A stretch of DNA of 64,000 nt from Isoetes taiwanensis (taxonomy: Eukaryota; Streptophyta; Lycopodiopsida; Isoetales; Isoetaceae), in the NCBI GenBank assembly GCA_021234155.1, contig JAJEKV010000002.1, positions 39,485,841 through 39,549,840 on the forward strand, written 5' to 3'. Position numbers and translations under genes: made by a program. Positions 1 to 11,100 of this stretch are shown here, one piece after another. Within the stretch, counting starts at the first letter, position 1. Each line of letters starts with the position of its first letter. The notes beneath the pieces were generated by a model that was not told the origin of the DNA, did no database searches, and was given only the letters and a program-made list of their open reading frames with translations.

Positions 1-411
1 CTCAAAAACCTTAACTATTTTGGGCGATTTATTTGGTAATGTATATGTTTAAAAATCATCAATGGGCTAATCCCTTTTCACAATGTCCATAAATTAATCA
101 TATGATGGGCGATTTCCCCCTTTGCAAAGATCAAAATTAATTATATATGGGCGATTGCATCTCTACAATATAGAAAATTGATCCTACTAATCTGTCGAAT
201 GCTAATCTAAAAATTTAAAATAAATTAGCCCATTTGCGATTAATCGTCCTTAATTTTTACCTTGGAACTTCCCGTTGTGACATAAAGCATGAAGTTGCTG
301 CATCTAATAACATATTGGTCAGCATTTCATTATCACTATCTGCTTGACTTGTCCACTTAATATTGCTAGCCTGTGCCTCACAAAGCTGCATATATATATC
401 TCTCTTGCTTT
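1..411. other. AT-rich intergenic DNA, no gene seen
   Basis: No convincing ORF. The short motif TGGGCGATT recurs three times in the first 150 bases (about 21, 97 and 147), separated by AT-rich spacers, which suggests an old degenerate repeat. Nothing else could be assigned. Confidence 0.4.
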
Positions 412-896
412 CTTTTTTTTTTTTTTTTGAAAGACGACAAACTCTTATTCAAAATTCCAAAAGAAGTACACACATAGATGCAGAGACAAGAATAAAATCT
501 CAGCAGACAAAGATAATCCACTGAGTGCAGCCACTGTCTATGCATAAGATAAGATACCCAAATATTCCTCAAAAATCAAACGTTTTTTCTCAGGAGCAAG
601 CTGAGAACATAAGTATGCCTTCACCAATCTATCTTGTGCCTCGTGAAGAAGTTGAGCCCTTGAAGATATACATTCGCCTTCTTTTCCAAATAGACCACAA
701 CAACTAGCCTGAAGCTAAGTGGAAAGCCTGTTGCTGCAAGTTGTTCCAAGTGGAAGGATAAATGGCGAGAAGCACCTGCTGGCTAGTCAAGACCACATGG
801 AAGAGAGATAGTAACCATGACCAAACTGGCTGAACTTGGTCACATAGAAAAAAGCGATTTTCGATATCTCAACTTGTCGCTTTACGGTGGCGCGAG

Positions 897-1727
897 TTAA
901 AATGCGGGGATAAAACTTATGAACCAGACATTAACCCCGCAGACATCTGTGAAGGAGTTGCCACCATAAGATAGAAACTTGGGATGCAGTAATTTATTCC
1001 AGACCCAGGACCATATGCGCTTCCACTGAGAAGGGGGAATGCGGAGCTGCCAACCAGCCCGAGGGGGGACAATGTCAACATCAACCAGCTTTTGATATAA
1101 CGAATGCACAAGACATTGTGCATTAATAATTTGGGGACCAGTCCAAATAGGCACATCAACTGATTGTGAAGGAGCGTGCCCGCGAATGCCCGGCCGACTT
1201 TTGCCACGAGTTCTCCGCCCCATCGAGATAGCATAAACTTAGTCTGAAAAGCATCCCAAGTCAACAAGTGTCCTGCTTCATACCAAGAACCAACTGTGAG
1301 AATACCAGCACGCCTCCAACGTTGATGAGTCAATGGATGTCTGAGCAGCACGGGGGGCATGTGGTTATCCGGAGAATCCACCAACACGTAGAACCCGCCC
1401 AGGGACATACACCGGATTAATCTCAAATAGCACACGAACTGTCTCCCAAGAATCAAGCAATCCCTTCAAGAAGGGGGAAGCATTCAGATATGGACGAAGC
1501 TGATAAAAGAGACACCAAGGAAAAATTGCCCTAAGTGTCGGTTTCCCAAAAGAAATACACTGCCCAAGTGCTTGCACAACCAATCTCATTCCAGGCGAAT
1601 GTACCATACCCACCAAGTAGCGACAAATGAATTTAGATATCATAATTTTACTCTGTAAATGAAAGTCAATCATACCTAGACCTCCAGCAAATTTTGGTTT
1701 GATATATGTGGACCACGCGACCTTCAC
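897..1727 (-). pseudogene. LINE ORF2 C-terminus (zf-RVT region), frameshifted
   Basis: Two overlapping minus frames (1365-1727, then 897-1456) together give the post-RT region of a plant LINE ORF2. The first contains W-x5-KPKFAGGLG, the block that follows the RT thumb in many plant non-LTR elements. The later frame has the WKRIWSWVWNKLLHPKF pattern typical of the zf-RVT domain. The shift between frames and the lack of a full zinc-binding end mark it as decayed. It would have been part of the reverse transcriptase/endonuclease polyprotein used for target-primed reverse transcription. Family assignment rests on motif recognition only. Confidence 0.55.
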
Positions 1728-1778
1728 AAATCATAATTTTACTCTGTAAATGAAAGTCAATCATACCTAGACCTCCAG
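1638..1778. repeat. 48-bp direct duplication at the edge of the outer LTR element
   Basis: The block starting ATCATAATTTTACTCTG and ending CCTAGACCTCCAG occurs at 1638-1685 and again at 1731-1778, with 45 bp of LINE sequence between. The second copy ends exactly where the 3' LTR starts. It is longer than a normal LTR-element target duplication, so it may be a local rearrangement or an assembly duplication. Confidence 0.7.
1774..1778. repeat. Left target-site duplication of the outer element (TCCAG)
   Basis: TCCAG lies immediately left of the 3' LTR; the partner on the far side is TCCAA at 23258-23262, one mismatch in five. The bases after the right copy (CAAATTTTGGTT at 23263) match the LINE bases after the first CCTCCAG copy near 1686, which supports these as the two sides of one insertion. 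Confidence 0.6.
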
Positions 1779-3239
1779 TGTGACGTCCCCTACTCATATA
1801 CGGTGCACCCACCGTATACAAACAGGAGTTCATCCCCCATACCAGCTCCATGCGAATATAGGGCCCTCCACGTAACACGCAACCATGGAATGTTCCATTG
1901 GGAAGAATGAAGGGGTCATTTACCCCTGCCTCCCTCGGGGCCTACCTAATGCTGCTTTAACAATATATACGCCAATAGCACATACATCAATAACATATGA
2001 CCACCAATGGCGGGTGGCTCACCACATAATCTGATAGACAAAGATCAAACATCACATAGGGAATCCTACCCATGGCTCCGGACTCAATGGGTTGACCGGA
2101 CGGCTTTTAGTCTCCGAGTTCATTGCGTATTTAATCTTCATGGCAATGGATTTGGCTGGCATAAGAACATGGCTTAGGGTTGTCCACTCCATCCGCCCTC
2201 CTCAGCGGTTTGTAGAGTAGGTTGAAGAGTGTTGGGACCCCCTTCAGAGTCTGAGGCATAGCCAAAGGGCTATTCCCGGGTTGCATCTCCCCAGCTCGGC
2301 CAAGGTGGTAGGATCACTCCCTCCAGAGATCTCCATGTTGACTCAAGGTGACTAGAGGGCCACCGCCCTTATTCGACTTGAACCCACTGGAGAGTGACAC
2401 ATCACTCCACGGGTGTCGAGCCCATGCCTTACCCACACTTAGTGGCAAGCCATTAGACCTAGTCCACAGTGATCCCTGGTAGACACGAACCTCCTTCTAA
2501 GCCAGTCTGGCCCCTTCACCCACAACCAGGTGTGGTTCTTGTATACAGGCCGAATACTAGTAATGCACTAAAGGGACCAGCTAGGAGCATCACTACTAAG
2601 CTGTAGGTTTCTACCCCCCCTTTCCCAATACAATGAGTCCACAGAGATCAGCCATCCATCACATCCTTATAGAACTAAAGAATAATATCTAATCTACATC
2701 ATAGAAGTTATGTTCTTTAGTTAGGGCTCGCTATCTGGGGTTCTAGGTGGCTGTTATGGGCAATTCAATAGGCTAAACATGCTAACTCTATGCCCGGAAG
2801 GCGGATTAGGCTATTGAATTGACGAAATATCTGGTCCTTGGCTTGCTCCTCTTGATCCGAATGCGTCCATGTCGCTGCTTTGCTTGGGAATGTGGTCAGA
2901 AAGGGAATCTGACGAGCTAGAGCGCTCGGGCAGTTCTTGGGAGTCGGAATTGACTCTTGAGGCGCGCGAACTGGAGCTCGAAAGGTTCGTGGACGAAAAG
3001 AGAAAAATTAGGGTTTGGTTGCCTTAAGGTTTAGGGTTTCTATGACCCTTGGTATGCCTCTTAAAGGTTAATGGTCTAAAGTGCGCACATTAATAAGTGT
3101 GCGCACCCTTGCAAGTTGCCCCCTAGGGCGCTACTTGCTTGGCTACACGTCGGCGTACACGTCGATTGGAATGGCGTGTACGCGTGACGGTGCAGTATAG
3201 TATACGTCTTGAGACCGTATATCGTACTAGAACGTTATA
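1779..3239 (-). repeat. 3' LTR of the outer element
   Basis: 1461 bp, strongly similar throughout to 21748-23257. The low-coordinate end begins TGTGACGTCCCC on the plus strand. The high-coordinate end reads GTTATA where the other copy has GTCACA, consistent with two C-to-T type changes. Many differences from the 5' LTR fall at CAG/CTG sites and involve small indels. Confidence 0.85.
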
Positions 3240-3254
3240 TTCTCCCCACCTTAA
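3240..3254 (-). promoter_or_regulatory. Polypurine tract of the outer element
   Basis: The minus strand reads AAGGTGGGGAGAA directly upstream of the 3' LTR, the expected position and composition for the plus-strand DNA synthesis primer. Confidence 0.7.
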
Positions 3255-4094
3255 AATGATGCTGTCCGCAGCATCGTGGGTCTCCCCACCTTGGGATCTT
3301 CCTAACCTGCAATCAACTTGATGCATACAATATACTATTATCATACTTACACATTTATTAGGATTACCTTAAGATAATATTTTTAGAACATTATTACACC
3401 ATTATTCAATCAAATAACTTATCAATTCGTACGTCATTACAACAAGTTAGTCATTAGTTTCACTTATCACAATATTTTAGTTTATCAATATTTTAATATA
3501 TACAATTATTCTTTGAGGTACTCTTCATTCCTTGCAACACATTCCAACAAAATTTGTGTTGCAAGTCTTCGTAGCTCGACCTCCTTACCCTCCGGAGCGC
3601 TCTATTGGCCTGCAGGTCGACACTACGTTAGTACCATTTTAATTATTTATAAATTTGGTTATAAGGGAACCACCCCAACTATCTACATGAATGCATGGCT
3701 AATCTCCCGGCGTAGGAAGAGGATGCTTCTTCCATCGTGGCCGTGGAGACATCGCCCTATAATGCCTATATGGCGCTCATGCCTACACCTTTAGTTGCTC
3801 AGCGTGGAGGATAGGGTCCTTCGCGTATATGGGGCGTGAAGGATAGGGTCCTCCCCGTAGGCATTGACTAGAGGTGCTTTTCCTATCAATGCATTCCTGA
3901 ATGACCTCTTATCTCTCGAGGTCGTCTACTTCCGTGGGACAGAAGTAGACTTTCCAAGCGGAACCGCGGTCGTGCCTACATTGGCATTACACCACGTCCT
4001 AGAGATCACCGTAGTGGTCTCATCATCGGTAACAACGCATGCAACCCATACCTAATAGGTTGCATGCGTAGATTATTCTTAACTATACAAGACA
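3255..4094 (-). other. 3' untranslated region of the outer element
   Basis: About 840 bp between the chromodomain stop codon and the polypurine tract. It is AT-rich around 3330-3520 and more mixed in 3580-4080. The short ORFs here have no recognisable domain. Confidence 0.5.
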
Positions 4095-4974
4095 TTAATC
4101 TACACTAATCGACATGCCTGAGCCGATTTCTTCGGAGATGACCTTGCCGTCCCATTGCTCCATAAACTGTGGGTAATGCTTTATTAGATCCCCCTTAAGT
4201 ACCCATGTCGCGTCTTCCACCGACAAGTGTTTCCACTTGACCAAATATTGGAGAAACTCCGATCTCCTTGTTTTCTTGAATGCTTTATCAAGAATCAGTT
4301 CTGGAACTATTTCAATCTGCTCCTCTGTCATTTCCAACAACGTTGGAGTGTCCAAGACTTCATCTGGGTTGGGAGTGTGCTTCTTCAGCAAACTCACGTG
4401 GAAGACTTTATGGATCTTTAAGTGTGCTGGCAAGTCTAACTTGTAGGATGGGTTACCTACTCTCTGGATTATTCTGAAGGGTCCAGCCCACCTTGGAGCA
4501 AGCTTCTTACAATTTTCGATGCGGAGCTTCGCCTGCTTTACTTTGATCTTGAGCCATACATCATCTCCAACTTGGAACTCTCTGACTGTCCGATGTTTGT
4601 CGGCGATGCTCTTTTGTCGACTCCTTGCTGCGAGAAGATATCCTCGAACTTCTTCCACGAGCTGTTGCATGTCGCCCAACATTTGCTGCGAAACTTCTAC
4701 TTTCGACACGGGGTTGTGCCAAGTGTCTAGAATTAGGCATTGGTAGCCGTAATTAATCATGAACGGCGACATTTGGGATGATTCCTGCTTGGTGCTAATA
4801 TATGCAAATTCCACCAAGTGAATAAATTCTTCCCACATACCTTGCTTGTTCCAGACATAGTTTCGTAGCACGTCCTCCAATATTCTGTTGGTCTGCTCTG
4901 TTTGCCCATCTGTCTGAGGATGATAGGCCGTGCTTATGGATAGCTTGTTCTGAATCGTTGCAAAGAGGTCCTGT
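4095..4974 (-). pseudogene. Integrase C-terminal half with chromodomain (outer element)
   Basis: The frame 4095-4880 holds the integrase C-terminal domain with a GPF motif (WAGPFRII) followed by LDLPAHLKIHKVFHVSLLKK, typical of chromovirus integrases, and ends in a chromodomain (YLVKWKHLSVEDATW). In chromoviruses this module binds histone marks and steers integration. The upstream part (about 4880-4974) contains TAYHPQTDGQTEQTNR, including the third catalytic acid of the DDE triad, and links to the next domain through a frame change near 4975. The stop is at 4095. The chromodomain is notable because the same element encodes an H3-like tail. Confidence 0.85.
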
Positions 4975-6059
4975 CAAAAGGCACTGATGAACTTCGGATC
5001 TCGGTCGGAGATGATCTCCCTTGGCATGCCATGGAGCCTGAAGATTTCTTTGGTGAAGAGCTTCGCTGTGTCCATCGCTGTGTCCGTGGTCCTGCAAGGC
5101 ACAAAATGGGCCATCTTTGACAACTTGTCGACCACGACCATTAAGGCATCCTTCCCTCTTACTGTCTTTGGAAGCCCTGTTATGAAGTCCATGCTGACGA
5201 CCTCCCACTTAGCGTTTGGCACCGCTAATAGTTCCAATGCTCCTGGAATTCGAAGCTGCTCTGCTTTCGTCTGCTGACATAGCTGACATTCCTTGATGTG
5301 GCGAGCTACTTGCTTCTTCATTCCTGGCCAATAATAGCTGCTGCGCACTTTGAAATATGTCTTCATGAATCCTGCGTGGCCAGCTATTGGGCTGTTGTGG
5401 GTGTCGTGGAGGATCAACTTCCTCACCCCTGATGATTCAGGTACGCACAGCTTGTTCTTATGGTAGAGAAGATTACCTTCCTTCTTAAAATTTTTGAAGG
5501 TTTCCCTCTCCTTATCTGTTCTTGCTTCCTTGCACAAGCTTGTCCGTACTTCCTTGAAGTCCACATCTGTTGGCAAGGTTTCTTCAATCTTCTTCCCGAA
5601 ATCACTGGAGAGCGTCGAAATTTCATTGCAATGCACTTTAGTTGTCAGCGGATGCCTTGAAAGTGCATCTGCTACCACATTGAGCTTCCCCGATTTGTAG
5701 ACTATATCAAAGTCATACTCTTCGAGGAACTCCATCCACCTTCGCTGTCTCAGGTTAAGGTGTGGTTGCGTGAATACATATTGGAGGCTCTGATGATCCG
5801 TATCCAACTGGAACTTCCTTCCCAAGAGGTAGTGCCTCCAAATTCTCAACGCCCTGACAACTGCAAGCAATTCTTGGTCGTGCGTTGGGTAACGCGTTTC
5901 GGCATCGTTCATCTTCCTGGAATCGTATGCTATTACCCGCTCCTCCTGCATGAGCACTGCACCTGTGGCTATCTTACTTGCGTCCCTCGCCACTAACTTG
6001 TCTTTCTCTGGGTCTGGTAGGGTCAAGACGGGGGCGGTTGTCAAAGCTTCCTTCAACAA
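4974..6059 (-). pseudogene. RNase H and integrase N-terminal/core (outer element)
   Basis: An open frame of about 361 codons. The first third is Ty3-type RNase H (ending YKSGKLNVVADALSR). Then follow an HHCC zinc-binding integrase domain (H-x-H, then CQLCQQ) and the catalytic core with MDFITGLP and SDRDPKF, the first two acids of the DDE triad. It is separated from the RT frame at 6061 by a stop or shift, and continues into the chromodomain frame after a shift near 4975. In an intact element all this would be one Pol polyprotein. Confidence 0.85.
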
Positions 6060-6060
6060 T

Positions 6061-6837
6061 TCAAACCCTGCTTGGGCTTTCTTGAGCCAAGTCTGTTAGT
6101 GGGGCTGCTATCTTTGTGAAGTTTTTCACAAACTTCCTGTAGTACCCTGCTAGGCCAAGAAAACTTCTGACCTCGTGGACGTTCTTCGGTGTTGGCCATT
6201 GAATTACTGCTTCAATCTTGGCGGGATCCGTCGAGATTCCTTCTGCTGAAATTACATGACCCAGGTATTCCACCTTCTCTGTTGCGAAGTGGCACTTTGA
6301 CAACTTGGCGTACAACTGGTGCCTTCTCAACTTCTCGAGCACCCTCCTTACGTGTTGCACATGCTCTTCAAGGGATCTGCTATACACGAGGATGTCATCA
6401 AAGAACACTATCACAAAGGTATCCAAGAACTCCCTGAAGATGTCGTTCATGAGTCTCATGAACGTTGCTGGGGCATTTGATAACCCAAATGGCATTACCG
6501 TAAACTCGTAATGCCCGTACCTGGTCCTGAAGGCCGTTTTGTGGACGTCTTCTTCCTTTATCCTGATCTGATGATAACCTGACCTTAGGTCAATCTTGGA
6601 GAAGACTTTTGCCCCCTGGAGTTGATCCATCAAGTCGTCCGATCTGGGGCGCGCGTACTTATTTTTGATGGTGTGTTTATTCAGCTGCCTGTAATCTATG
6701 CACATCCTCAAGCTGCCATCCTTCTTCTTGACAAAGAGAATGGGTGCCCCAAATGGTGAGACGCTAGGTCTAATGAAGCCTAGGTCAAGCAACTCCTGCA
6801 ATTGCTTCTTTAGCTCCGTCAGTTCCTGCGTCGTCAT
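6061..6837 (-). pseudogene. Ty3-type reverse transcriptase (outer element)
   Basis: 258 codons covering RT fingers, palm and thumb. It shows [45 protein letters not shown] and [12 protein letters not shown], then the active site as FFDDIL (Y-x-DD in most families), then [17 protein letters not shown] and the connection [12 protein letters not shown]. The order and wording are those of chromovirus RT. It copies the element RNA into DNA. The frame is intact across the domain but is cut from protease and RNase H by stops or shifts. Confidence 0.9.
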
Positions 6838-6897
6838 TCTGTACGGAGCCTTGCTCGTCGGTTTGGTTCTTGGTTCGAGTGCTATCTCACACTAGAC

Positions 6898-7278
6898 TCA
6901 CCTGTAAGGAGGAAGCTGCTCGATCTCATCTGGGAAGAGATCGTGGAACTCCGTGATCAACTTAGCTATTTGCTTGGGCAACTTGCTGAACACCTTGTTT
7001 TCTTTGCATTCCTCTGACTCGGGTTCTTCAATCTCAAGCTTGAAGACATATGCTACTTGCTCACTCTTGATAGACTTGAGCAGGTGCTTAATAGACATAC
7101 ACTGCATGATGGGAGCAACTTCTTTACCTGTGATCTCAATGATTTTGCCGTCGGGCGTTGTGAGGGTCACCTTCCGCTTTCCACAATCAATGATGGCCCC
7201 TGCTGGTCCAAGATACTCCATTCCTATTATCAAGTCGTACTTGCCGATATAGTTTTGGAATCCAAATACAATCAACAA
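6898..7278 (-). pseudogene. Protease C-terminal part and PR-RT linker (outer element)
   Basis: Reads YDLIIGMEYLGPAGAIIDC, the C-terminal half of a Ty3 retropepsin, followed by the linker HDLFPDEIEQLPPYR that precedes RT. The N-terminal half with the D-S/T-G active site is not found upstream; an AT-rich spacer follows instead. The protease is therefore truncated, which suggests an internal deletion that also removed the Gag nucleocapsid. Confidence 0.75.
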
Positions 7279-7355
7279 AATATTTTAATATTGGCAACAA
7301 AATATATTTATTATATAATATCTCAATTACAATGCTACCGGGATTAAGAATCTAA
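7279..7355 (-). other. AT-rich spacer between small ORF and protease remnant
   Basis: About 80 bases, nearly all A/T in the middle (around 7275-7325), joining the stop codon of the small ORF to the truncated protease. It is a likely deletion junction, since a nucleocapsid zinc finger and the protease active site would be expected here. Confidence 0.4.
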
Positions 7356-7515
7356 CTATTCTTGAAATCGCCGGTAGGATGGGTTAACTTCGAAAAATTT
7401 CTTAACTTGGGCCGTTCCTACCGAGCGTCCCAAGTTCCTGAGGATGTTGGTTGACGTCCCGCCCTGTAAGGCTGTCACCAATTCCTCTACTCTGCGGTCG
7501 GAGGTGTGGGCCGCG
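7356..7515 (-). pseudogene. Small ORF of the outer element, 3' part
   Basis: Continuation of the small ORF that begins at 18839 and is split by the nested element. Read on the minus strand from the duplicated CCGCG it gives AAHTSDRRVEELVTALQGG and ends EVNPSYRRFQE with a TAG at 7358-7356. Joined across the insertion, the ORF would be about 130 codons, with one frame change in the 5' part. No zinc knuckle or known Gag motif is visible. See the 5' part for the possible histone-fold reading. Confidence 0.5.
7511..7515. repeat. Left target-site duplication of the nested element (CCGCG)
   Basis: CCGCG directly left of the TGTTTGGGG terminus; an identical CCGCG lies at 18600-18604, directly right of the other LTR. 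Confidence 0.9.
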
Positions 7516-8102
7516 TGTTTGGGGTCTGGGTTCGGGAACTCCTGGAAGACAGCCCTCTGTGAGGACCCGTGGATCTAACAGGAGAGTCCGGGGGACTATG
7601 TCACGCGGGATTTGCTGAAAGAGAAGAAAAAGAAGAGAACAGAACAAATGAGAGAAAGATGATAAGCTTCCTTGATATCAATGATGAAAATACATGAGCT
7701 CTCGCAATAGAGAGAAAACTGAAAGGAGACAAGACTCAAAACTCATCTCAAAAAACTTATGAGCTAACTCTACTCATATATATAGTACAATGGCCTTGGG
7801 CCCAATATAGACACTCTCGACTGATCTCGGTCTGGACTCTCGAAGGAGGCCCGATTCTTGAATGTTGGCGGTGCCTCTTGAAGTGCCTAGAATCACGCCG
7901 ACGCCGACGCGGTGGCGGGCCGTCACTTGTCTGAGCCGGCGCCTCTTGTTGACACCAAAGGCTTTGATCTAGCGTGGCTTCTTTGCTTAGTCTTTTGTGG
8001 AGGCTTGGATGTCCGACCCGTGGTTGGACCGAGGATCTTTGAGCTTGACCTGTCCGGCGTGACGCATGAATAGTCCCATGCAGGGGAGGGCACAGACTAA
8101 CA
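7516..8102 (-). repeat. 3' LTR of the nested element
   Basis: 587 bp matching 18017-18599 along its length. The minus-strand termini are TGTTAGTC and CCCCAAACA. Differences between the two copies again cluster at CAG/CTG sites. Confidence 0.88.
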
Positions 8103-8115
8103 CTCCCCCCACCAA
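8103..8115 (-). promoter_or_regulatory. Polypurine tract of the nested element
   Basis: The minus strand reads TTGGTGGGGGGAG immediately before the LTR start TGTTAGTC. Confidence 0.8.
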
Positions 8116-11100
8116 ACGACACTTTCGAGTGAAGAAAAGGAGGAAGCGTTTGGGAGGGGGAAGCCATCACCGAAAGTGATCCTCACGGGAGTGAGGGCGG
8201 GCCCCATTATGGTAATCGGGCGATGAGATCTTGGCGTGATTGAAGAGCTTGAGGTGTGTTTTGGCCAAGGGCGGGATCAGCATCAATAAGAAAAACGAGA
8301 GCGTACCATGTCTTCAAGTGCGCGGCGTGGGCGCTCGAAGAAATGTACTTGACACTCCATGAGGAGACAGTTTGAAGGCCAAAGGCACCGACGCCCGCAT
8401 TTGGATTGCTTGATGAAAAAATGGACGCCGATTTACGAGCTTAGCAAAATGCATTTGAGGGCGCCGCAAAATCCTGCTTGAAGATGGACGTAGGATCGTG
8501 AGGTGGAGGCGCTTACGCAAGAAGGTGTTGAAACCATGAAGGGCATCCGCGGGCTGTTGCCAACCACACTCATTAGCAATGTAGATCCAATTGGTGGTGT
8601 TGTCCGAGTAGCACCTTCTTCCCAATGTGATCGGGCGAACAAAACGTGGATCCCACCGAGATCCGCCGAGATCCGGAGGTGGTGTCCACCGCATGACCAT
8701 CCATGACCTTGGTCCAAAAGGAAGGCCAATCAGAAGTCGAACCTAGGGCGGGAGGTACACCCGTGGAAGCATAGGGAGAAGGAACCATGCCCGTGGGCGT
8801 GGGTGCCGATCTCCACAATTGATCGACAAGATCCGGATCAAGTGCCCCGACACCACCATCCCAAAGAGAAGCGAGAGTCGAGAGTTGACAGAGGGCTATC
8901 CCATCCCGTGGGGACCGCCTTGCTATCCAACGAGCCTCAGAATCGCGATTGTAACCGGCCGAGGTGCCGCATATAGACTTGTGCATAGGGAAGATCTTGG
9001 GATGTCCTAGATACTTCCTTATTTGTTGTAGCCTTAAAACCGTGAGAGATAAATGATTGGCAAGCTTCGTGGCATGTACTCGATGAAAAGTTTGGGTCCG
9101 GCGGGATCCGCAAGATATGGATTGTTATCCCGGAAGCACCCATTGCGCAGTGGGGTCACCCCGAACACCGGGCGTGGCCCATTGCCGAAGTTTTCCCATG
9201 TATCACCCGGATAGAAATCATGAAAGATATAAGCCATGGGCTGAACCACGCGGAAAGTGAGAAAGTCCGGATCGGCACGATTGTATGAGATCAAAGACAA
9301 CAAGGGCACAAAGACAACCCTTTGTCTTCAATGGAGAGTTCGCCAAATCAGAAAAAATCAACCTTTGCCAGTGGGATATCTACAGGGGCCATCCGCTGCG
9401 TGCCATTTTGAAAGAAAGAGGTGGCGCCGAGCAAACCACATAATCATGATAGCGGAGGGAGCAGGAAGTCCACCGGCATTCTCCGCGGAAGAATTGAAGT
9501 CCGGGCGTCAAGTTTGGCTTGAGCCTCATCCTGAGATAATAGCTTGCCGCAAATTGTTGTTCGAGATCACGGATCTGATTTTCCTTTTAAAGTAGGAGGC
9601 GTGGATCGTCACCACCCGCTCCGAAGGATTGACACAGGAGGAAGATTTCCCAAGTGTATTGAGACGAAGCACCCGCAATCTCCGCGTCATCGAGTATTTT
9701 CTGCTTACGCACCTCCGTAGTTGATCTTGAAGAGAGGTGAGTGAGAGGTTCTGTGAAAGCCGAGCCGTCAAGGAGGCAACTTGAGCGCCTCGGGCTGAAA
9801 GATTTTGAACTTGAGTGCTGAAAGTTTTCACACGGTTCGGTACAAGGCATTGAGTTTAGCAATATCTTCATCCTTGGTACTCAGGAGAGCAGCTTTGGAC
9901 TTGTTATGCTCTAATAGAGTCTGAATTTCTGACTGGAGCTGAGCCTGCTGATCCGCGAGTTGGCTGACTTGAGCTTGTGTACTCTTGAGATCCGCATGAG
10001 CCCTCAGAAGAGAGCTTCATGCTTGTCTTGAAGTTTGGCCTCCAAAGTTGCAACTTGGGCCATTGCTGCTTGAAGGTCTTGGTGTACCGCATCAGAGGCC
10101 TCGAGTGCCCGTTGAACCCCGCTCATAAGAGCGTCTTGGGATTCCTGTAACTTAAGTCAAAGCAGCTTGAGCATCCCCGCCGTCTTGATACAACAACCGA
10201 CGAGGGTGTTGTGGTGGTGGAACCGCCTGCTGCCCAGTGTGGGAGGTTTGGGAAAAATGGTGGGAAGTGGATGGTGTAAGCGGAGGAAGAAACAGTGACA
10301 TGAGTGTGACTGTGGTCATGACCATGGGAAGATGGGCGTGATGTGCCAACTTGGTGATTGACTGGAAGGGAGCGCTGAGTGGAAGTATGAGAATTTGGTG
10401 GTGTGGGAGGGAAGTAATGACGGATGAGGGCTTGAAAGTGCCCTCCCACGTAAAACTTCGAAAATGGAAGTGGTACCCGGAAGGCGGTCCATTTCTTGGA
10501 GAAGACGATAGAACATCATTTGGGGCCAATCTATGTGGTGCTTGGGTGTGTAGCAATGGGACCGAGGTTATAGAAAGGCTTATTGATATGGGTGTTCTTG
10601 ATAGAATACCCCAGGAATTTGGCGCCACAAAAATTTCACAAAGGTCTCATGAGGCTTGTCGATATTGGTCGACGATGGACATTGGCGTGATAAGCGTCGC
10701 CAAACTCGTGACATCAATATCCCCGTATAGCGGACCATGATACACAAGGAGTGTGCAAGGGAATATGAAATACCTCAGAAAATCAAGTGTTGAGTCAATG
10801 AAATAGTGGTGCCATCGACCACGATGGTGTACCCTTTTGGTACATTAACAATATTGGCGATGAATTGCTTAACCGGGCGGATTTGGAGCCGGGAAGTTCC
10901 ATTTGAGAAAATTAAGTAAAAGCCGGTATCGTTCGGCTGACTTCTTTATTGGGGCCAACAAGGGCTTCACGGAAAGTGGAAGTCAAGAAGGATCTGAGAT
11001 GCAAAAAGAGCGGATCCTTGGGAGCAAAAGTAGCTTGAAGTGTAGAAAATCTTGGGGCAGCCATGGGAATGATTTGCGAGCGAAAAAGAGATGCCAAAGG

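Larger units (their letters stand above)
412..1778 (-). mobile_element. LINE 3' fragment with poly(A) tail
   Basis: On the minus strand this reads as the C-terminal part of an L1-type LINE ORF2, then an untranslated stretch, then a poly(A) tail seen as T413-428 on the plus strand. The 5' side stops at 1778, where the outer LTR retrotransposon begins, so this LINE is the target into which that element inserted. The poly(A) tail separates it from the pyrimidine-tailed LINEs at 23.7-32.2 kb. Confidence 0.6.

Noticed and set aside
3139-3321. Plus-strand ORF starting MATRRRTRRLEW, also present at 23157
   Set aside because: It lies inside the LTR in both places and has no domain; it is a by-product of the repeat.
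10351-10740. 129-codon plus-strand ORF in the nested element
   Set aside because: It is antisense to the coding-like minus-strand reading of the accessory region and has no recognisable motif.
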